From: Frankia sp. R82
Lineage (GTDB): Bacteria; Actinomycetota; Actinomycetes; Frankiales; Frankiaceae
Direction of reading: 5' to 3'
DNA length: 64,000 nt
NCBI RefSeq assembly: GCF_023716925.1
Contig: NZ_JAMQQG010000002.1
Span: 1-64,000, forward strand
The number at the start of each line of letters is the position of its first letter. Position 1 is the stretch's first letter. Position numbers and translations under genes: made by a program. Under the pieces are notes generated by a model. The model searched no databases, had not been told where the DNA came from, and saw nothing but the letters and a program-made list of their open reading frames with translations. Shown one piece after another: positions 18,576 to 27,085 of the stretch.

Positions 18576-20105
18576 TCAGTGGGACCGGGTGGTCAGGGCG
18601 ACGAAGCGTTCGGCGAGCACCGTGTAGAGCACGACCGACGGGGAGCGGGTGTCCCCGAACCGGTCGAACTCGATCGTCCCGCTGACACCGACGAACGTGC
18701 CCCGACCGATCGCGGCCACGAGATCGCGCCGGACGGCGGCGTCCACGCCGGGCCGTCCCGGCAGAACGGCCGCGGCTGCCCGGATGATCGCCCGGGCGGC
18801 GTCGTAGGCGTAGGCGGCGACGGCCGGGACCGACTCGGCCCGGCGCTGCGCAAGCTGCACAGCCGCATCGTGATCGGTCTGTTCGTCGGCGCTGCGGCCG
18901 GGTGCCACGCTCGGCGACGTCGGTCCACCGGAGGAGTTCACGGCCGGCTGCCCGGAGCCGGCGGCCGAGGTCGCGCTGCTCGTGCGCGGCGACCGGGTGG
19001 TGTTGCCCGGGCCCGGCACGCCACCGAAGCGCTGCGCGTAGGCGGCGACGAAGGCGCCGGCAGCCGGCAGCCGGGTCGGTGGGGTCAGCAGACTGGTGAT
19101 CAGATCGCCGTCGGCCGCGGTCTTCGCCTCGTCGGTGTACCGCGGGCGCAGCAACGCGTCCGACCCGAGGACCTGGACGGACAGTCCCCCCTCGGCCAGA
19201 CGGGCCCGGAGCCTGCCCGCAAAGGACGCGGCGGTATCGAGGTAGACGAGGTCGGGCCCCTCCTGCTCCAGGGATGCCGCCACGTCATCGACCTCGGGAC
19301 CGTCGTCGTCGCCGCGGATCGGGTACATCGCGGTCACCGAGGCGCCCAGGGCGGTGGCGTGCGCGGCGAACCGGTCGGCGAGCGTGGTTCCGTAGCGGGG
19401 TTCGCCGTCGACGACCGCGATGTGCCGGCGGCCGAGCGTGCGCACGGCGTAGTCAGCCGCCACCTGGGCCTGCAGTTCGTCCGTGCCGGCCAGGCGGAAG
19501 TAGCTCGGATAGGGCCGAGTCCGCGGCTCGGTGCCCACACCGGTGAGCCCGGGGTCGGCGTTGGACGGCGAGACGACCGGAACGCCCGCGGCGGCAAGCG
19601 TCGGCACGGCGACCCGGGCAACCAGCGAACTGACCGGTCCGACCACGCCGATGAGCCGCTCGTTCGCCGCGAACGCGTCGGCGGCCTGCGCCCCGCCGTC
19701 CGGGCGCGCCAGGTCGTCGCGGCTGGACAGCTCCAGGCGCCAGCCCGCGATCACACCGGACTCGTTGGCCTCGTCGACGGCCAGCGCCACCGCGTTGCGT
19801 ACGGCCGCGCCATCGGCCGAGAGGTCACCGGACAGCGGCGCCATCACACCGATCGTGGCGACCTTCGTACCCGTCCCGTCAGAGCCGTCACCGCCCAGCG
19901 CCGACGCCAGGACGAATCCCAGCAACGACGGCACCGCCAGCATGACGACGGCCAGCAGCCCGAGGAGCACCCGCCCCCGGCGGCTGCGTGCCCGCCCGCG
20001 CGCCCACCGCCCGAGCCTGCCCGCCAGGGTGGCGGACGCCGCCCACCCGCCCGCCGCCGCGCGGGACACCGCCCGCGCCGCCGCCCGCAGGACGGGCGAG
20101 ATCAC
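18576..20105 (-). CDS. Membrane-anchored substrate-binding (periplasmic-binding type I) protein
   Basis: 509 residues. A basic N-terminus leads to one membrane helix (VLLGLLAVVMLAVPSLLGFV, about residues 45-65), then a binding-protein fold: VATIGVMAPLSGDLSADGA, LIGVVGPVSSLVARVAVPTL and GVPVVSPSNADPGLTG, typical of Leu/Ile/Val-type receptors. A Ser/Gly/Pro-rich stretch near residue 380 interrupts the C-terminal lobe. Its GTG start overlaps the stop of the pdtaR-like gene (GTGA), so the two are probably translationally coupled. There is no lipobox; anchoring is by the helix. Ligand unknown; it may act as a sensor rather than a transporter part. Confidence 0.85.
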   Translation of the reverse strand: MISPVLRAAARAVSRAAAGGWAASATLAGRLGRWARGRARSRRGRVLLGLLAVVMLAVPSLLGFVLASALGGDGSDGTGTKVATIGVMAPLSGDLSADGAAVRNAVALAVDEANESGVIAGWRLELSSRDDLARPDGGAQAADAFAANERLIGVVGPVSSLVARVAVPTLAAAGVPVVSPSNADPGLTGVGTEPRTRPYPSYFRLAGTDELQAQVAADYAVRTLGRRHIAVVDGEPRYGTTLADRFAAHATALGASVTAMYPIRGDDDGPEVDDVAASLEQEGPDLVYLDTAASFAGRLRARLAEGGLSVQVLGSDALLRPRYTDEAKTAADGDLITSLLTPPTRLPAAGAFVAAYAQRFGGVPGPGNTTRSPRTSSATSAAGSGQPAVNSSGGPTSPSVAPGRSADEQTDHDAAVQLAQRRAESVPAVAAYAYDAARAIIRAAAAVLPGRPGVDAAVRRDLVAAIGRGTFVGVSGTIEFDRFGDTRSPSVVLYTVLAERFVALTTRSH

Positions 20106-20701
20106 GAGGTCGGCAACGCCTCGCCCGACAGGACCGCCTCGGCGACAGCGCGCATGGTGCGCCGTTGGTTCATCGAGGTCCGCTGGATCCAGCGGAACGC
20201 ATCCGGCTCGGTCATGCCGTGCTCGGTCTGGAGCACGCCCTTCGCCCGTTCGATGATCTTACGGGCCTCCAGGCGGCCCTGCAGGTCCTCAACCTCGGCC
20301 TCAAGGCTCACGATCTCGGTGAAACGGCTCATCGCCATCTCGATCGTGGGCAGCAGGTCCTTCTTCTGGAACGGCTTGACGACGTAGGCCATCGCGCCGG
20401 CCTCGCGGGCCCGCTCGACGAGTTCCCGCTGGCTGAACGCGGTGAGGATCACCACCGGCGCGATGCGGTCCTTCGCGATCCGGGCGCCGGCCTCGATGCC
20501 GTCCATCCGGGGCATCTTGACGTCGAGGATGCACAGGTCGGGCCGCAGCTTGCCGGCCAGGTTGACTGCCATCTCACCGTCGCCGGCCTCCCCCACGACC
20601 TCATACCCCTCCTCCTGCAGCATTTCCCGCAGGTCGAGCCGGATCAGCGCTTCGTCCTCGGCGATCAGGACCCGGCGCGGGTTCGAGGAGGGCTGGCTCA
20701 T
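20102..20701 (-). CDS. pdtaR: ANTAR-domain response regulator (PdtaR-like)
   Basis: 199 residues. The N-terminal receiver domain has the acidic pair (LIAEDEALIRLDL), the phosphoacceptor Asp in LCILDVKMPRMDG, and Lys in VVKPFQKKDLLP. The C-terminal ANTAR RNA-binding domain follows, with LQGRLEARKIIERAKGVLQ and GMTEPDAFRWIQRTSMNQRR. PdtaR-type proteins are phosphorylated by PdtaS-type kinases and bind paired hairpins in nascent RNA to prevent termination. The ATG at 20701 has GGGAGTAC nine bases upstream. It is coupled by GTGA overlap to the binding-protein gene. The linkage of this regulator to polA and branched-chain amino acid transport genes is known in other actinobacteria. Confidence 0.96.
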   Translation of the reverse strand: MSQPSSNPRRVLIAEDEALIRLDLREMLQEEGYEVVGEAGDGEMAVNLAGKLRPDLCILDVKMPRMDGIEAGARIAKDRIAPVVILTAFSQRELVERAREAGAMAYVVKPFQKKDLLPTIEMAMSRFTEIVSLEAEVEDLQGRLEARKIIERAKGVLQTEHGMTEPDAFRWIQRTSMNQRRTMRAVAEAVLSGEALPTS

Positions 20702-20722
20702 CGAGGCGTACTCCCGGTCTCG

Positions 20723-22957
20723 TCAGGTATGCCACCAGTGTGGCAGGGCAGTGATTGACGTCCGCCCGGGCAGGGCAGGGCGGGAGGTCGAAACGCACCC
20801 TACCCGGATAGAGTCTTCAGCGAGGCGTTCCGGTCCGGATCGATCAGGAAGGCCCCGCTCCGCCCACCCGCCACGCCGCCCGCCCGCCGCACCACCCGGC
20901 CCGACCGCACCACCCGCCCGATGATCCACCAGCCCGACACCCCTACGATCCACCCGTAGGCCCCGGTACTCCAACGGCAGAGAGACGGTGCTCAAACCAC
21001 CGACAGTGTGGGTTCGAATCCCACCCGGGGTACGTACAGCATCTACGCGCCGTGGATGCCCAGTGGCTGCCGGGTGCGGCCCGGGGGCGGCGGCCGTCAC
21101 TCCCGCCAGATGGGCAACCTTGTCGAGGTCTGCCACCGGAATCTTGATCATCATGTGCACCTCCTGCCTTTCGTGATCGAGGTGGACGGTGAGCTGAGTG
21201 CTTTCGTAGAGGCGTCGCTGCAACGCTTCCGGCGCCTGGCGGAGCTTGAGGTGCAGCTCCGGCAGGGCGTCGAGGAGGGCGAGGCTGTCTTGGCCTGGCC
21301 GGTCGGGTTCGGTTTCGTCCGCCGCGTCGAGATCCTTGATCTTCCCGAGGGCGGTCTTACGCTCTGCGTCGAGCTGGTTGTAGCTACTGCGCAGTCCCTG
21401 GGTGAACGGGTCGTCGGGGTCGCCGTCCTGCGCCTGGCGGAGCAGGTTGCCCTGCCTGCGATCAAGCTCGTCGATCTTCTTCTGGAGTCGGCCTCGCTCG
21501 GCTGCTCGTTCCCGCTCGGCGCGGTCATCGTAGGTCGCGAGTTCGGCGTTCAGGAGGGCGATCCTGTCGCGCCCGAAGACGCGTTCGGCGTAGAAGTCGG
21601 CGATCGCGGCTTCAAGGACGTCTTCGCGGATACGGACGCTCTTGGGGTGTCCGACGAACTTGTCGTCACGGCCCCGGTTGTTCGCTCGGGGCCAGCACTT
21701 GTACCAGACAGGTGCGCTGGGATCGCGGACGGTTCCGAACATCCGCCGCCCGCAGGTGCAGTGGATCATGCCCCGGAACACGTAGGTCCGTTTGGTCGCG
21801 GGGTGGCGGTTGAGTTCGTTGTGCTCGCGGGAGCCGCGTCGGGTCTGCCGGTTGGCGTTGAACTCGTCGAACATCCACTTCGGGATCAAGGGTTCGTGGA
21901 CGGGTTCGGATGACCACACCCACTTCTCCGGCCCGTTGACCGCCCCATGCCGGGACCGGGTCGCCCGCCGGTTGAACACCTGATAGCCGGTGTATTTCGG
22001 GTTACGCAGCAGATCGGCCACCGTGGACTTCGACCATGCCCCTCGTGCCCGGCGGGCCCCACCGGGCGGCTCGGGTGGGGGGTAGCGCTCCAGGTCGGCG
22101 TTGAGCTGCTCGGCGATCTCGCCATAGCCAAGTTTGCGGTAGTAGCGCCAGTGCGCGATCTGCGTGACTGTCTCCCCGCGTGCCCCGTCGGGTTCGAGGC
22201 GGGTCTTGGTCGCCCCCCGGTCGGCTTTTATCGAGTTCGGGTGCCGGTAGCTCTTCGGCCGGTAGCCGTAGGGCGGTTTGCCGATGTTCCAGCCGTCGCG
22301 GACATGGGTGCACAGCCCACCCCAGCTACTTTCGAGGGTGTTCCAGACCTCGTACTCGGCGACCGACTGGTTGATCCGCCGTTGCAGGATCGCGGAGGCC
22401 CGCGGCCCGTCGACCTTGATCGGTTCGTTCCACGCCAGCAGCGCCACGCCGGCCTGTTCGAGCCGGCGTTCGATCGCGAGGTTCTCGTACATTCGCCGGG
22501 CGATCCGCGACATCGACTCGCAGATCACCGCATCGAACCGGCAGTTCGGATGATCCGCCTCGGCCAGCAGGTCGTCGATGCCACCGTCGCGGGGGATCGG
22601 GATGTCGAACCGGGACACGTCGGCCCCGTGGCCGCGCTGATCGAGTTCCTTGCGGCCCGACTCCACGTCGTAGAAGTGCGCGACGATCACCCACGACTCC
22701 GGCAGGGCGGACTTCGACCGGTCCAGCTGGCGGATCAACGACTGGCGGGGGTCCTGCTGCTCCTCGGTCGAGGTCCGCCCGGCGAACGCGACCCGGATCT
22801 CCCGATCCAACCCCGCCAGCGGCAACGCGAACGGCGACACCGCCAGATCCGACAACCCGCGCAGCGCCGGGTTCGCCGGATCCGCCGCCCGGCTCGCCGG
22901 CCCGGGTCCCGGACGGTCCCGCCCGGCCGTCCGGGACGGTCGGCCAGGATCGTTCAT
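20723..22957 (-). CDS. Large serine recombinase / integrase reading through the tRNA
   Basis: 744 residues as open. The resolvase domain begins near residue 54 with VAFAGRTSTEEQQDPRQSL, where Ser63 is the expected nucleophile. It continues with the FDAVICESMSRIARR helix, a recombinase domain (TVADLLRNPKYTGYQVFNRR), a zinc ribbon (GMIHCTCGRRMFG ... KCW) and a long coiled coil (about 485-560). The final roughly 100 residues are not normal protein: residues about 642-666 are the antisense translation of the tRNA at 20960-21032, and the rest is flanking chromosome. The native C-terminus was probably changed when the element inserted. ATG start with GAGGAGG; ATGA overlap with the small upstream gene. 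Confidence 0.93.
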   Translation of the reverse strand: MNDPGRPSRTAGRDRPGPGPASRAADPANPALRGLSDLAVSPFALPLAGLDREIRVAFAGRTSTEEQQDPRQSLIRQLDRSKSALPESWVIVAHFYDVESGRKELDQRGHGADVSRFDIPIPRDGGIDDLLAEADHPNCRFDAVICESMSRIARRMYENLAIERRLEQAGVALLAWNEPIKVDGPRASAILQRRINQSVAEYEVWNTLESSWGGLCTHVRDGWNIGKPPYGYRPKSYRHPNSIKADRGATKTRLEPDGARGETVTQIAHWRYYRKLGYGEIAEQLNADLERYPPPEPPGGARRARGAWSKSTVADLLRNPKYTGYQVFNRRATRSRHGAVNGPEKWVWSSEPVHEPLIPKWMFDEFNANRQTRRGSREHNELNRHPATKRTYVFRGMIHCTCGRRMFGTVRDPSAPVWYKCWPRANNRGRDDKFVGHPKSVRIREDVLEAAIADFYAERVFGRDRIALLNAELATYDDRAERERAAERGRLQKKIDELDRRQGNLLRQAQDGDPDDPFTQGLRSSYNQLDAERKTALGKIKDLDAADETEPDRPGQDSLALLDALPELHLKLRQAPEALQRRLYESTQLTVHLDHERQEVHMMIKIPVADLDKVAHLAGVTAAAPGPHPAATGHPRRVDAVRTPGGIRTHTVGGLSTVSLPLEYRGLRVDRRGVGLVDHRAGGAVGPGGAAGGRRGGWAERGLPDRSGPERLAEDSIRVGCVSTSRPALPGRTSITALPHWWHT
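20960..21032 (+). tRNA. tRNA-Leu(CAA), unusual short variable loop
   Basis: 73 nt fold into a complete cloverleaf: acceptor stem of seven pairs (G1-U72 wobble, others Watson-Crick), a 3-bp D stem with GG in its loop, a perfect 5-bp anticodon stem, loop CTCAAAC with T33 and anticodon CAA, a 5-nt variable loop, and a perfect 5-bp T stem with TTCGAAT. Position 73 is A; no CCA is encoded. Anticodon CAA decodes UUG (Leu), but bacterial leucine tRNAs normally carry a long variable arm, which is missing here. It serves as the likely insertion target of the adjacent recombinase element. Confidence 0.85.
21010..21040. other. Putative attachment-site (left junction) at the tRNA 3' end
   Basis: The tRNA is intact, and recombinase-element sequence starts at or near its 3' end, the usual place for tRNA-directed integration. 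The exact core cannot be set because no second copy of the tRNA 3' end was seen inside the window, so the right junction lies outside it or has diverged. Confidence 0.35.
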
Positions 22958-23340
22958 GCTGCCTCCTCATCTGATCCACTGTTGCCGGTGGCCTCGCCGG
23001 CGTCCCAGAGCAGCAGGTCCCGGATCGCGCCCACGAGCTCCGCCCGGAGCCGGGCGGCCCCCGGGCCACTGATCGTCTCGACCTCGCCGTGAAATACCCA
23101 CCGCCGGCCCGGCCGTCCCCGTCCGCCTTCCGAAGGGGCTCGCAGCGCGACGACTCCCGCGTCCTCCGCCTCCGTTTTCTCCCCCATTGACCCGTGGGGA
23201 TCTTCTGCGGCCGGGGCGCCGCCCGCAGCGGAGGGCTGCCCGATCTGGCCAGGGTGGCCAGGGTCGCGCTGGGCGATCGGCGGCCCGTCGCCGTCGGCGT
23301 CCGGGTTGTCGATGGGACCGGTGGGACGGGCAGCCGTCAT
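22954..23340 (-). CDS. Small protein co-transcribed with the recombinase
   Basis: About 128 residues; unrecognised. The N-terminal 60 residues are Pro/Gly/Asp-rich and the rest reads RWVFHGEVETISGPGAARLR, then ELVGAIRDLLLWDA, a short alpha/beta-like segment. The ATG at 23340 has TGGAGG six bases upstream and the stop overlaps the recombinase start (ATGA), so it is translated with the integrase and may help or control it. The same frame stays open to a GTG at 23778 that also has a good ribosome site (GGAAGGAGG), giving 274 residues; the added part is low-complexity and its third-codon-position GC falls, so I prefer the short form. Confidence 0.65.
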   Translation of the reverse strand: MTAARPTGPIDNPDADGDGPPIAQRDPGHPGQIGQPSAAGGAPAAEDPHGSMGEKTEAEDAGVVALRAPSEGGRGRPGRRWVFHGEVETISGPGAARLRAELVGAIRDLLLWDAGEATGNSGSDEEAA

Positions 23341-24691
23341 AGAGCCTCCAGGCGCCGAAGGAAAGGACCAGACAGAGGCAGAGGAGGCCAAGATCGGGCA
23401 GCCGCTCCCAGCAGGGCACGGGGCAGTATCCGGCTCATTGACAGAAACAGTAACACCCGGACGGGCCGGAAGGGAACCCGCGAAGCACGGAAAATACTCC
23501 GATCCGGGAATTGACCGCGGACACAGCACCGTCTGAGCTGGATGCGGATTCCCACCCGCCGGAGAGTTCGAGGAAGGTCCAGGAATAGAGCCGGGTCCGG
23601 ACCCGGACTCCTCCCCCGCCGCCGTGCCAGGGCGAGGCGGATCGGCGGGAACCGCCGGTGGTCCCGAGGGCGCGGGTGCGGGATGCGGTCCGTCTGGCTG
23701 CTGTGCTGCAGGGGTTACCGGACGCAGCGGGCGGGGAGAGCCGGGACGGTCGGGGTTCGTGTGGGCCTGGTCGGTCACGAGGCGGGCCTCCTTCCGTGCG
23801 GCGCGAAACGCCGCTATATAGGAATCCGGTTTTCAGGCCCACTTCGGACAGTTGATCTCCAAAGTTGTTGAAGAGTTGTCCGATGGGCGACGGAAGAGAA
23901 TTGGCTCGGAGGACCGCCGAAAAGCACCGCCCCCACTCCCCGACTAGTAGGAATGGGGCCCACCCACCGGACCGCCAGGATTAGAGATCAAAATATGGTC
24001 CGACGTGCGTCCACAGGGAAAAGTGGTGCCATTGACTAGTCCAATCGGATGATGATCGCCGAACAACGCGACAACCTCCATCGCGAAGATCACAAGCGCC
24101 CGTCGCCGTCGCTGGCAGCTCCGGCCCTCGGGGAGCGACCGACGAAGATCACCACGTCGCGCCATGGGCGACCATCGGCCCGGCCGGCAGGCGGATCGGG
24201 CCTCGCGCGGCCTGCCCGCGTGACGATCGAGACGGGTGCGCCGCCCCAGGAGTAGGGATGTTGGAAGCGACCGGCGGGAGCAGCCTCGGGAAGTCGCCAA
24301 CGCGGCGCGCGCTGCCTGGCGTCAGCCGTTCGCGCACACAAGGGAGATCGTTTCGCGGGCATGGCGGCCGTCCTTTCCGATGCCTCGGGATTCGGACGGG
24401 CCTAGCGCACCACACCGTGCCCAGCGAAAAGCCAGCACGATCTACCACATCCTGCCCAGCAAGATCGCTGGGCAGTCAACCGAGCACAGCCGACCCGTGC
24501 AGCCGCTCCCCACCCGTCCGGCCCGCAGCCGTACGCCGGCGGCAGGATCCGATCACCATCGGACCTCTGACCTGCAACGCTGTGATTCGCGAGCATGCAC
24601 AGGAGACCGCTGGGCACACCGTCAGCGGCCCTCCGTGGCAGGCTCCGCTGGCACCTGCAGAAACCGACCGGGCCTCAGAGCAGAGGTGGGA
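23341..24691. other. Long non-coding or unresolved stretch upstream of the recombinase operon
   Basis: About 1.35 kb. It includes a possible N-terminal extension of the small recombinase partner (GTG at 23778), a 16-bp palindrome CCGGGTCCGGACCCGG at 23591-23606, and an AT-richer patch near 23810-23900 that could hold the operon promoter. Frames between 23900 and 24690 lack ribosome sites and recognisable content. Confidence 0.4.
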
Positions 24692-25273
24692 TCACGCGGC
24701 CACGATCGTGGCCGCAAGGGCGACCCGGTGATCCTTCGCCCAGGGCAGCCCCAGCATTGCCCGTGGTCCGCGCAGCACCTCATCCGCGCGCTTGCCTAGG
24801 AGGCGGGCCGCCTCAGCCTCAACGGTTTTCGGGTCATAGAGATGGATCGCCCAGCCGCGGTTCCGCGCCACGTCGGCCAGCACCTGCCGGTACATGATGG
24901 CGTCGGCACGGCTCTCGTACGGGACGCGTCGTTGTACGGCGATGTCGGCCGGGAAGCCAGCCGGCCAGGTCCGCAGCGAGAGCGAGCTGATCGGTGCGGA
25001 CAACACTGCGGCCAGCTCCTCGAAGGCCGCCGAAGCGGCCCGGACCACGCAGGCACGGACATCGGCCACCAGCGCCGCGAGTTCGGTGTCGCTGAGCCGC
25101 TCCCCCGACCGGTGGAGCTGGTGAGGACCGCCGGCATGGTGGATCGGCGCCACTGGCAGGCCTGGTTCGATCAGCTCGATCCGCCGGCGGTCCACGACCC
25201 GATGATCCCCCGTCGCCGTGACAGCTACGGCCCAGCCGAAATGATCAGCGGTGCCCAGACGCATGGCAGCCAT
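24692..25273 (-). CDS. Hypothetical protein, nuclease-like or RNase H-like in outline
   Basis: About 193 residues; family not recognised. It begins MRLGTADHFGWAVAVTAT, continues RVVDRRRIELIEPGLPVAP, then a helical middle region, SLSLRTWPAGFPADIAVQRR, and RNRGWAIHLYDPKTVEAEAA. An early DHFGWAVAV strand followed by a VVDRRRIEL strand resembles an RNase H-like ribonuclease/transposase fold, but this is only an impression. The GTG/ATG choice is ATG 25273, with GGTGG upstream; a second ATG follows three codons later. Codon use has the strong third-position GC of a real gene. It stands alone between two non-coding stretches. Confidence 0.7.
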   Translation of the reverse strand: MAAMRLGTADHFGWAVAVTATGDHRVVDRRRIELIEPGLPVAPIHHAGGPHQLHRSGERLSDTELAALVADVRACVVRAASAAFEELAAVLSAPISSLSLRTWPAGFPADIAVQRRVPYESRADAIMYRQVLADVARNRGWAIHLYDPKTVEAEAARLLGKRADEVLRGPRAMLGLPWAKDHRVALAATIVAA

Positions 25274-25481
25274 GGTGCCACCATGAGCGGGAACAGCCGC
25301 AGCGACCTCGAAGACGCCAGATAGGCAGATCTGGGCTCCGGCGCGTTCGGAGTCCGACCGTTCCCCCTGAGACGCGCCGACCGGCCGACCCGGTCCGACG
25401 ATCGCCCGTCTATCCATGAAACAGGGCAAGGATCACCCCGACCGTCCGCAAGGGCACGAACCCGCCCATTCCCAAGGTCCG

Positions 25482-25503
25482 GGTCCGGGTCCGGACCCGG
25501 ACC
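25482..25503. repeat. 22-bp perfect palindrome of GGTCCGGGTCC
   Basis: GGTCCGGGTCC is directly followed by its reverse complement. A shorter version of the same core, CCGGGTCCGGACCCGG, occurs at 23591-23606, 1.9 kb away. Confidence 0.75.
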
Positions 25504-26144
25504 GGGTCCGGTCGGCGATCCGACCGAGCTCCGCCCGCCAGCGGACGGAACCGACCAAGACCATCGGGAACGGCCCGCCCGGCACGACAGGTAACGCTCA
25601 GAGCCGGCAGGTTCAGCAAGGCCGGCGAGGCGAAAGCGCGGGTCGCCGCCAGCGAGGCCAGCTCGGACCAGCAGAACCCGGGCGTTCAGAACATCGCGCG
25701 CAGCCAGCGGGAGCCCACGCGGTGCCAACGCGTCGCCACTCCGCGCATCCGGCGGAATGGGCGGGCAGGTAGGTGGACGGGCGGGCATGTCGGCAGGCAG
25801 GTGGGTGGGTAGGGGGATGGGCTCGCTGCAGCCGGCGAGAACAGCGCGGACACAGGACCGGCAGATGAAGACCGGTATCGGCACAGGTAGGCAGGCCCCA
25901 CGGGGACGAGACCAATTCGGGTCGGCGAGACCGGCCCGGCGCCGCTCGGTGCCGAGCCGCAGGCGGACAGGCCAGAGACCGCGGGGACGGGCAGGGACTC
26001 GGCGAGGCCCGTAGGACCTGATGAGACCAGCACGAGCCGTTGAGGCCGGTCCGACCAGCGAAGCCGCCAGAAGCAGCAAGGACGGCGAGTCACGCGACCA
26101 AGGCCCAACACACGAGCGGGGACCGGCAGAACTGGCACTATGGC

Positions 26145-26198
26145 GAGGCCACCGAGGCCACCGAGGCCACCGAGGCCACCGAGGCCACCGAGGCCACC
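26145..26198. repeat. 9-bp tandem repeat, six copies of GAGGCCACC
   Basis: Six perfect head-to-tail copies lie in non-coding DNA, just before the terminator hairpin. There are no spacers, so this is a microsatellite-like array and not a CRISPR. Confidence 0.92.
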
Positions 26199-26225
26199 GA
26201 GGGGATTGAGGGGATTGAACAGGAA

Positions 26226-26256
26226 GGAGCCTCCGAGCATGACGCTCGGAGGCTCC
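26226..26256 (-). terminator. Strong hairpin terminator, 13-bp perfect stem
   Basis: GGAGCCTCCGAGC, a five-base loop ATGAC and the exact reverse complement form a 13-bp stem 20 bases after the stop codon of the minus-strand gene ending at 26276. There is no long T-run, as is common in high-GC actinobacteria. Confidence 0.8.
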
Positions 26257-26275
26257 GTTGGGGGTAGCGGCTGTG

Positions 26276-27085
26276 TCAGTCGTCGGCGGTAAGACGCTTC
26301 CTCGCCTGGTCACGGTGGGTCAGTTCGTCGCGGATCGCGTCACAACGTTCGGTGAGTTCGCGCGCTTCCGCGTGGGCAGCGTCCCGGACTTTGATCACGG
26401 AGCGACGTGATCCGTACTTGCCGCCGTAGGTCTGTTGGGCGACGGTCGCGAACATGCCGGTGCGTCCAAGGTCATCGTCCTGGTTCGCCACGTCCATGAC
26501 CTTCTGCAGGGTCGGGAACTCACGTCCGTCTCCCCACGCCGCATCGAAGATCACTTCCGACATGGCCGCGAGGAAGGTAGACGCGGCCAGATGCTTCGCC
26601 TGCTGCTCCGCCACGTCCGGCGTGGCCGCTTCTGGCTTGCCGGGACGGTAACCGTTACGCTTGGCAGCGTCCCCAACGGCCCACTGGCGGATCAGGGCAC
26701 GGTCCACGAGGAACATCTCTCCGTTCCTCGGCTGGTACCGCCACTGGTCGGGTTCACGGGTGGCCACGTCGACCGAGGCGACCACACACCCACGAATGAT
26801 CATTCCGAACCGGCGGGCGAAGATCAGGACTGCGTCCTGGGCGATGTCGTCGGACACATCGTCACTGCCGTAGATCCCGCGTCCGTCCCGGGCGATCGTG
26901 GCCGAGCGGTCAGCGCGCTTGCGGGACCGGGCCGAGTCCGCCTTCCAGCAGTACCGGTGCGCGTGCTCGACGATCGCGACCCAGTCCGCTTCGGTGACCC
27001 GCGCCATGTCCTCCGCCGTGACCGCCTCGGCAACAACGGAAGGAATGTCCCGAGAGAAGAACGAGGAAATGAAGGAATTCGACAT
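26276..27085 (-). CDS. Hypothetical accessory-region protein
   Basis: 269 residues; function unknown. It is hydrophilic and helical. The segment GSDDVSDDIAQDAVLIFARR (residues about 75-95) faintly recalls sigma-factor region 2, but no region 4 helix-turn-helix follows, so I do not assign it. The second half contains AEQQAKHLAASTFLAAMSEV, and the C-terminus is strongly charged (RELTERCDAIRDELTHRDQA), probably a coiled coil. The ATG at 27085 has GGAG six bases upstream. It is a single-gene unit with an AT-rich leader (27086-27340) and a clean terminator. Confidence 0.75.
   Translation of the reverse strand: MSNSFISSFFSRDIPSVVAEAVTAEDMARVTEADWVAIVEHAHRYCWKADSARSRKRADRSATIARDGRGIYGSDDVSDDIAQDAVLIFARRFGMIIRGCVVASVDVATREPDQWRYQPRNGEMFLVDRALIRQWAVGDAAKRNGYRPGKPEAATPDVAEQQAKHLAASTFLAAMSEVIFDAAWGDGREFPTLQKVMDVANQDDDLGRTGMFATVAQQTYGGKYGSRRSVIKVRDAAHAEARELTERCDAIRDELTHRDQARKRLTADD

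Larger units (their letters stand above)
25274..26275. other. 1-kb repeat-rich non-coding region
   Basis: No gene is supported. The stretch holds a 22-bp perfect palindrome (25482-25503), six tandem copies of GAGGCCACC (26145-26198) and a strong terminator hairpin for the downstream minus-strand gene (26226-26256). A 362-codon minus-strand frame through it is low-complexity (Arg-Trp-Pro repeats) and lacks a ribosome site. Confidence 0.55.

Noticed and set aside
23435-23842. 135-codon minus-strand frame near the recombinase partner
   Set aside because: Low-complexity and Cys/Trp-odd; the frame of 22954-23778 has the better ribosome sites.
26145-26198. Short repeat array as a CRISPR
   Set aside because: The nine-base units are contiguous without spacers, so it is a simple tandem repeat.
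25225-26313. 362-codon minus-strand frame with Arg-Trp-Pro repeats
   Set aside because: It comes from the 9-bp tandem repeat and GC-rich filler; no ribosome site and no domain.
26490-27010. Sigma factor call for the 269-residue protein
   Set aside because: Only a short stretch resembles sigma region 2 and there is no region 4 helix-turn-helix.
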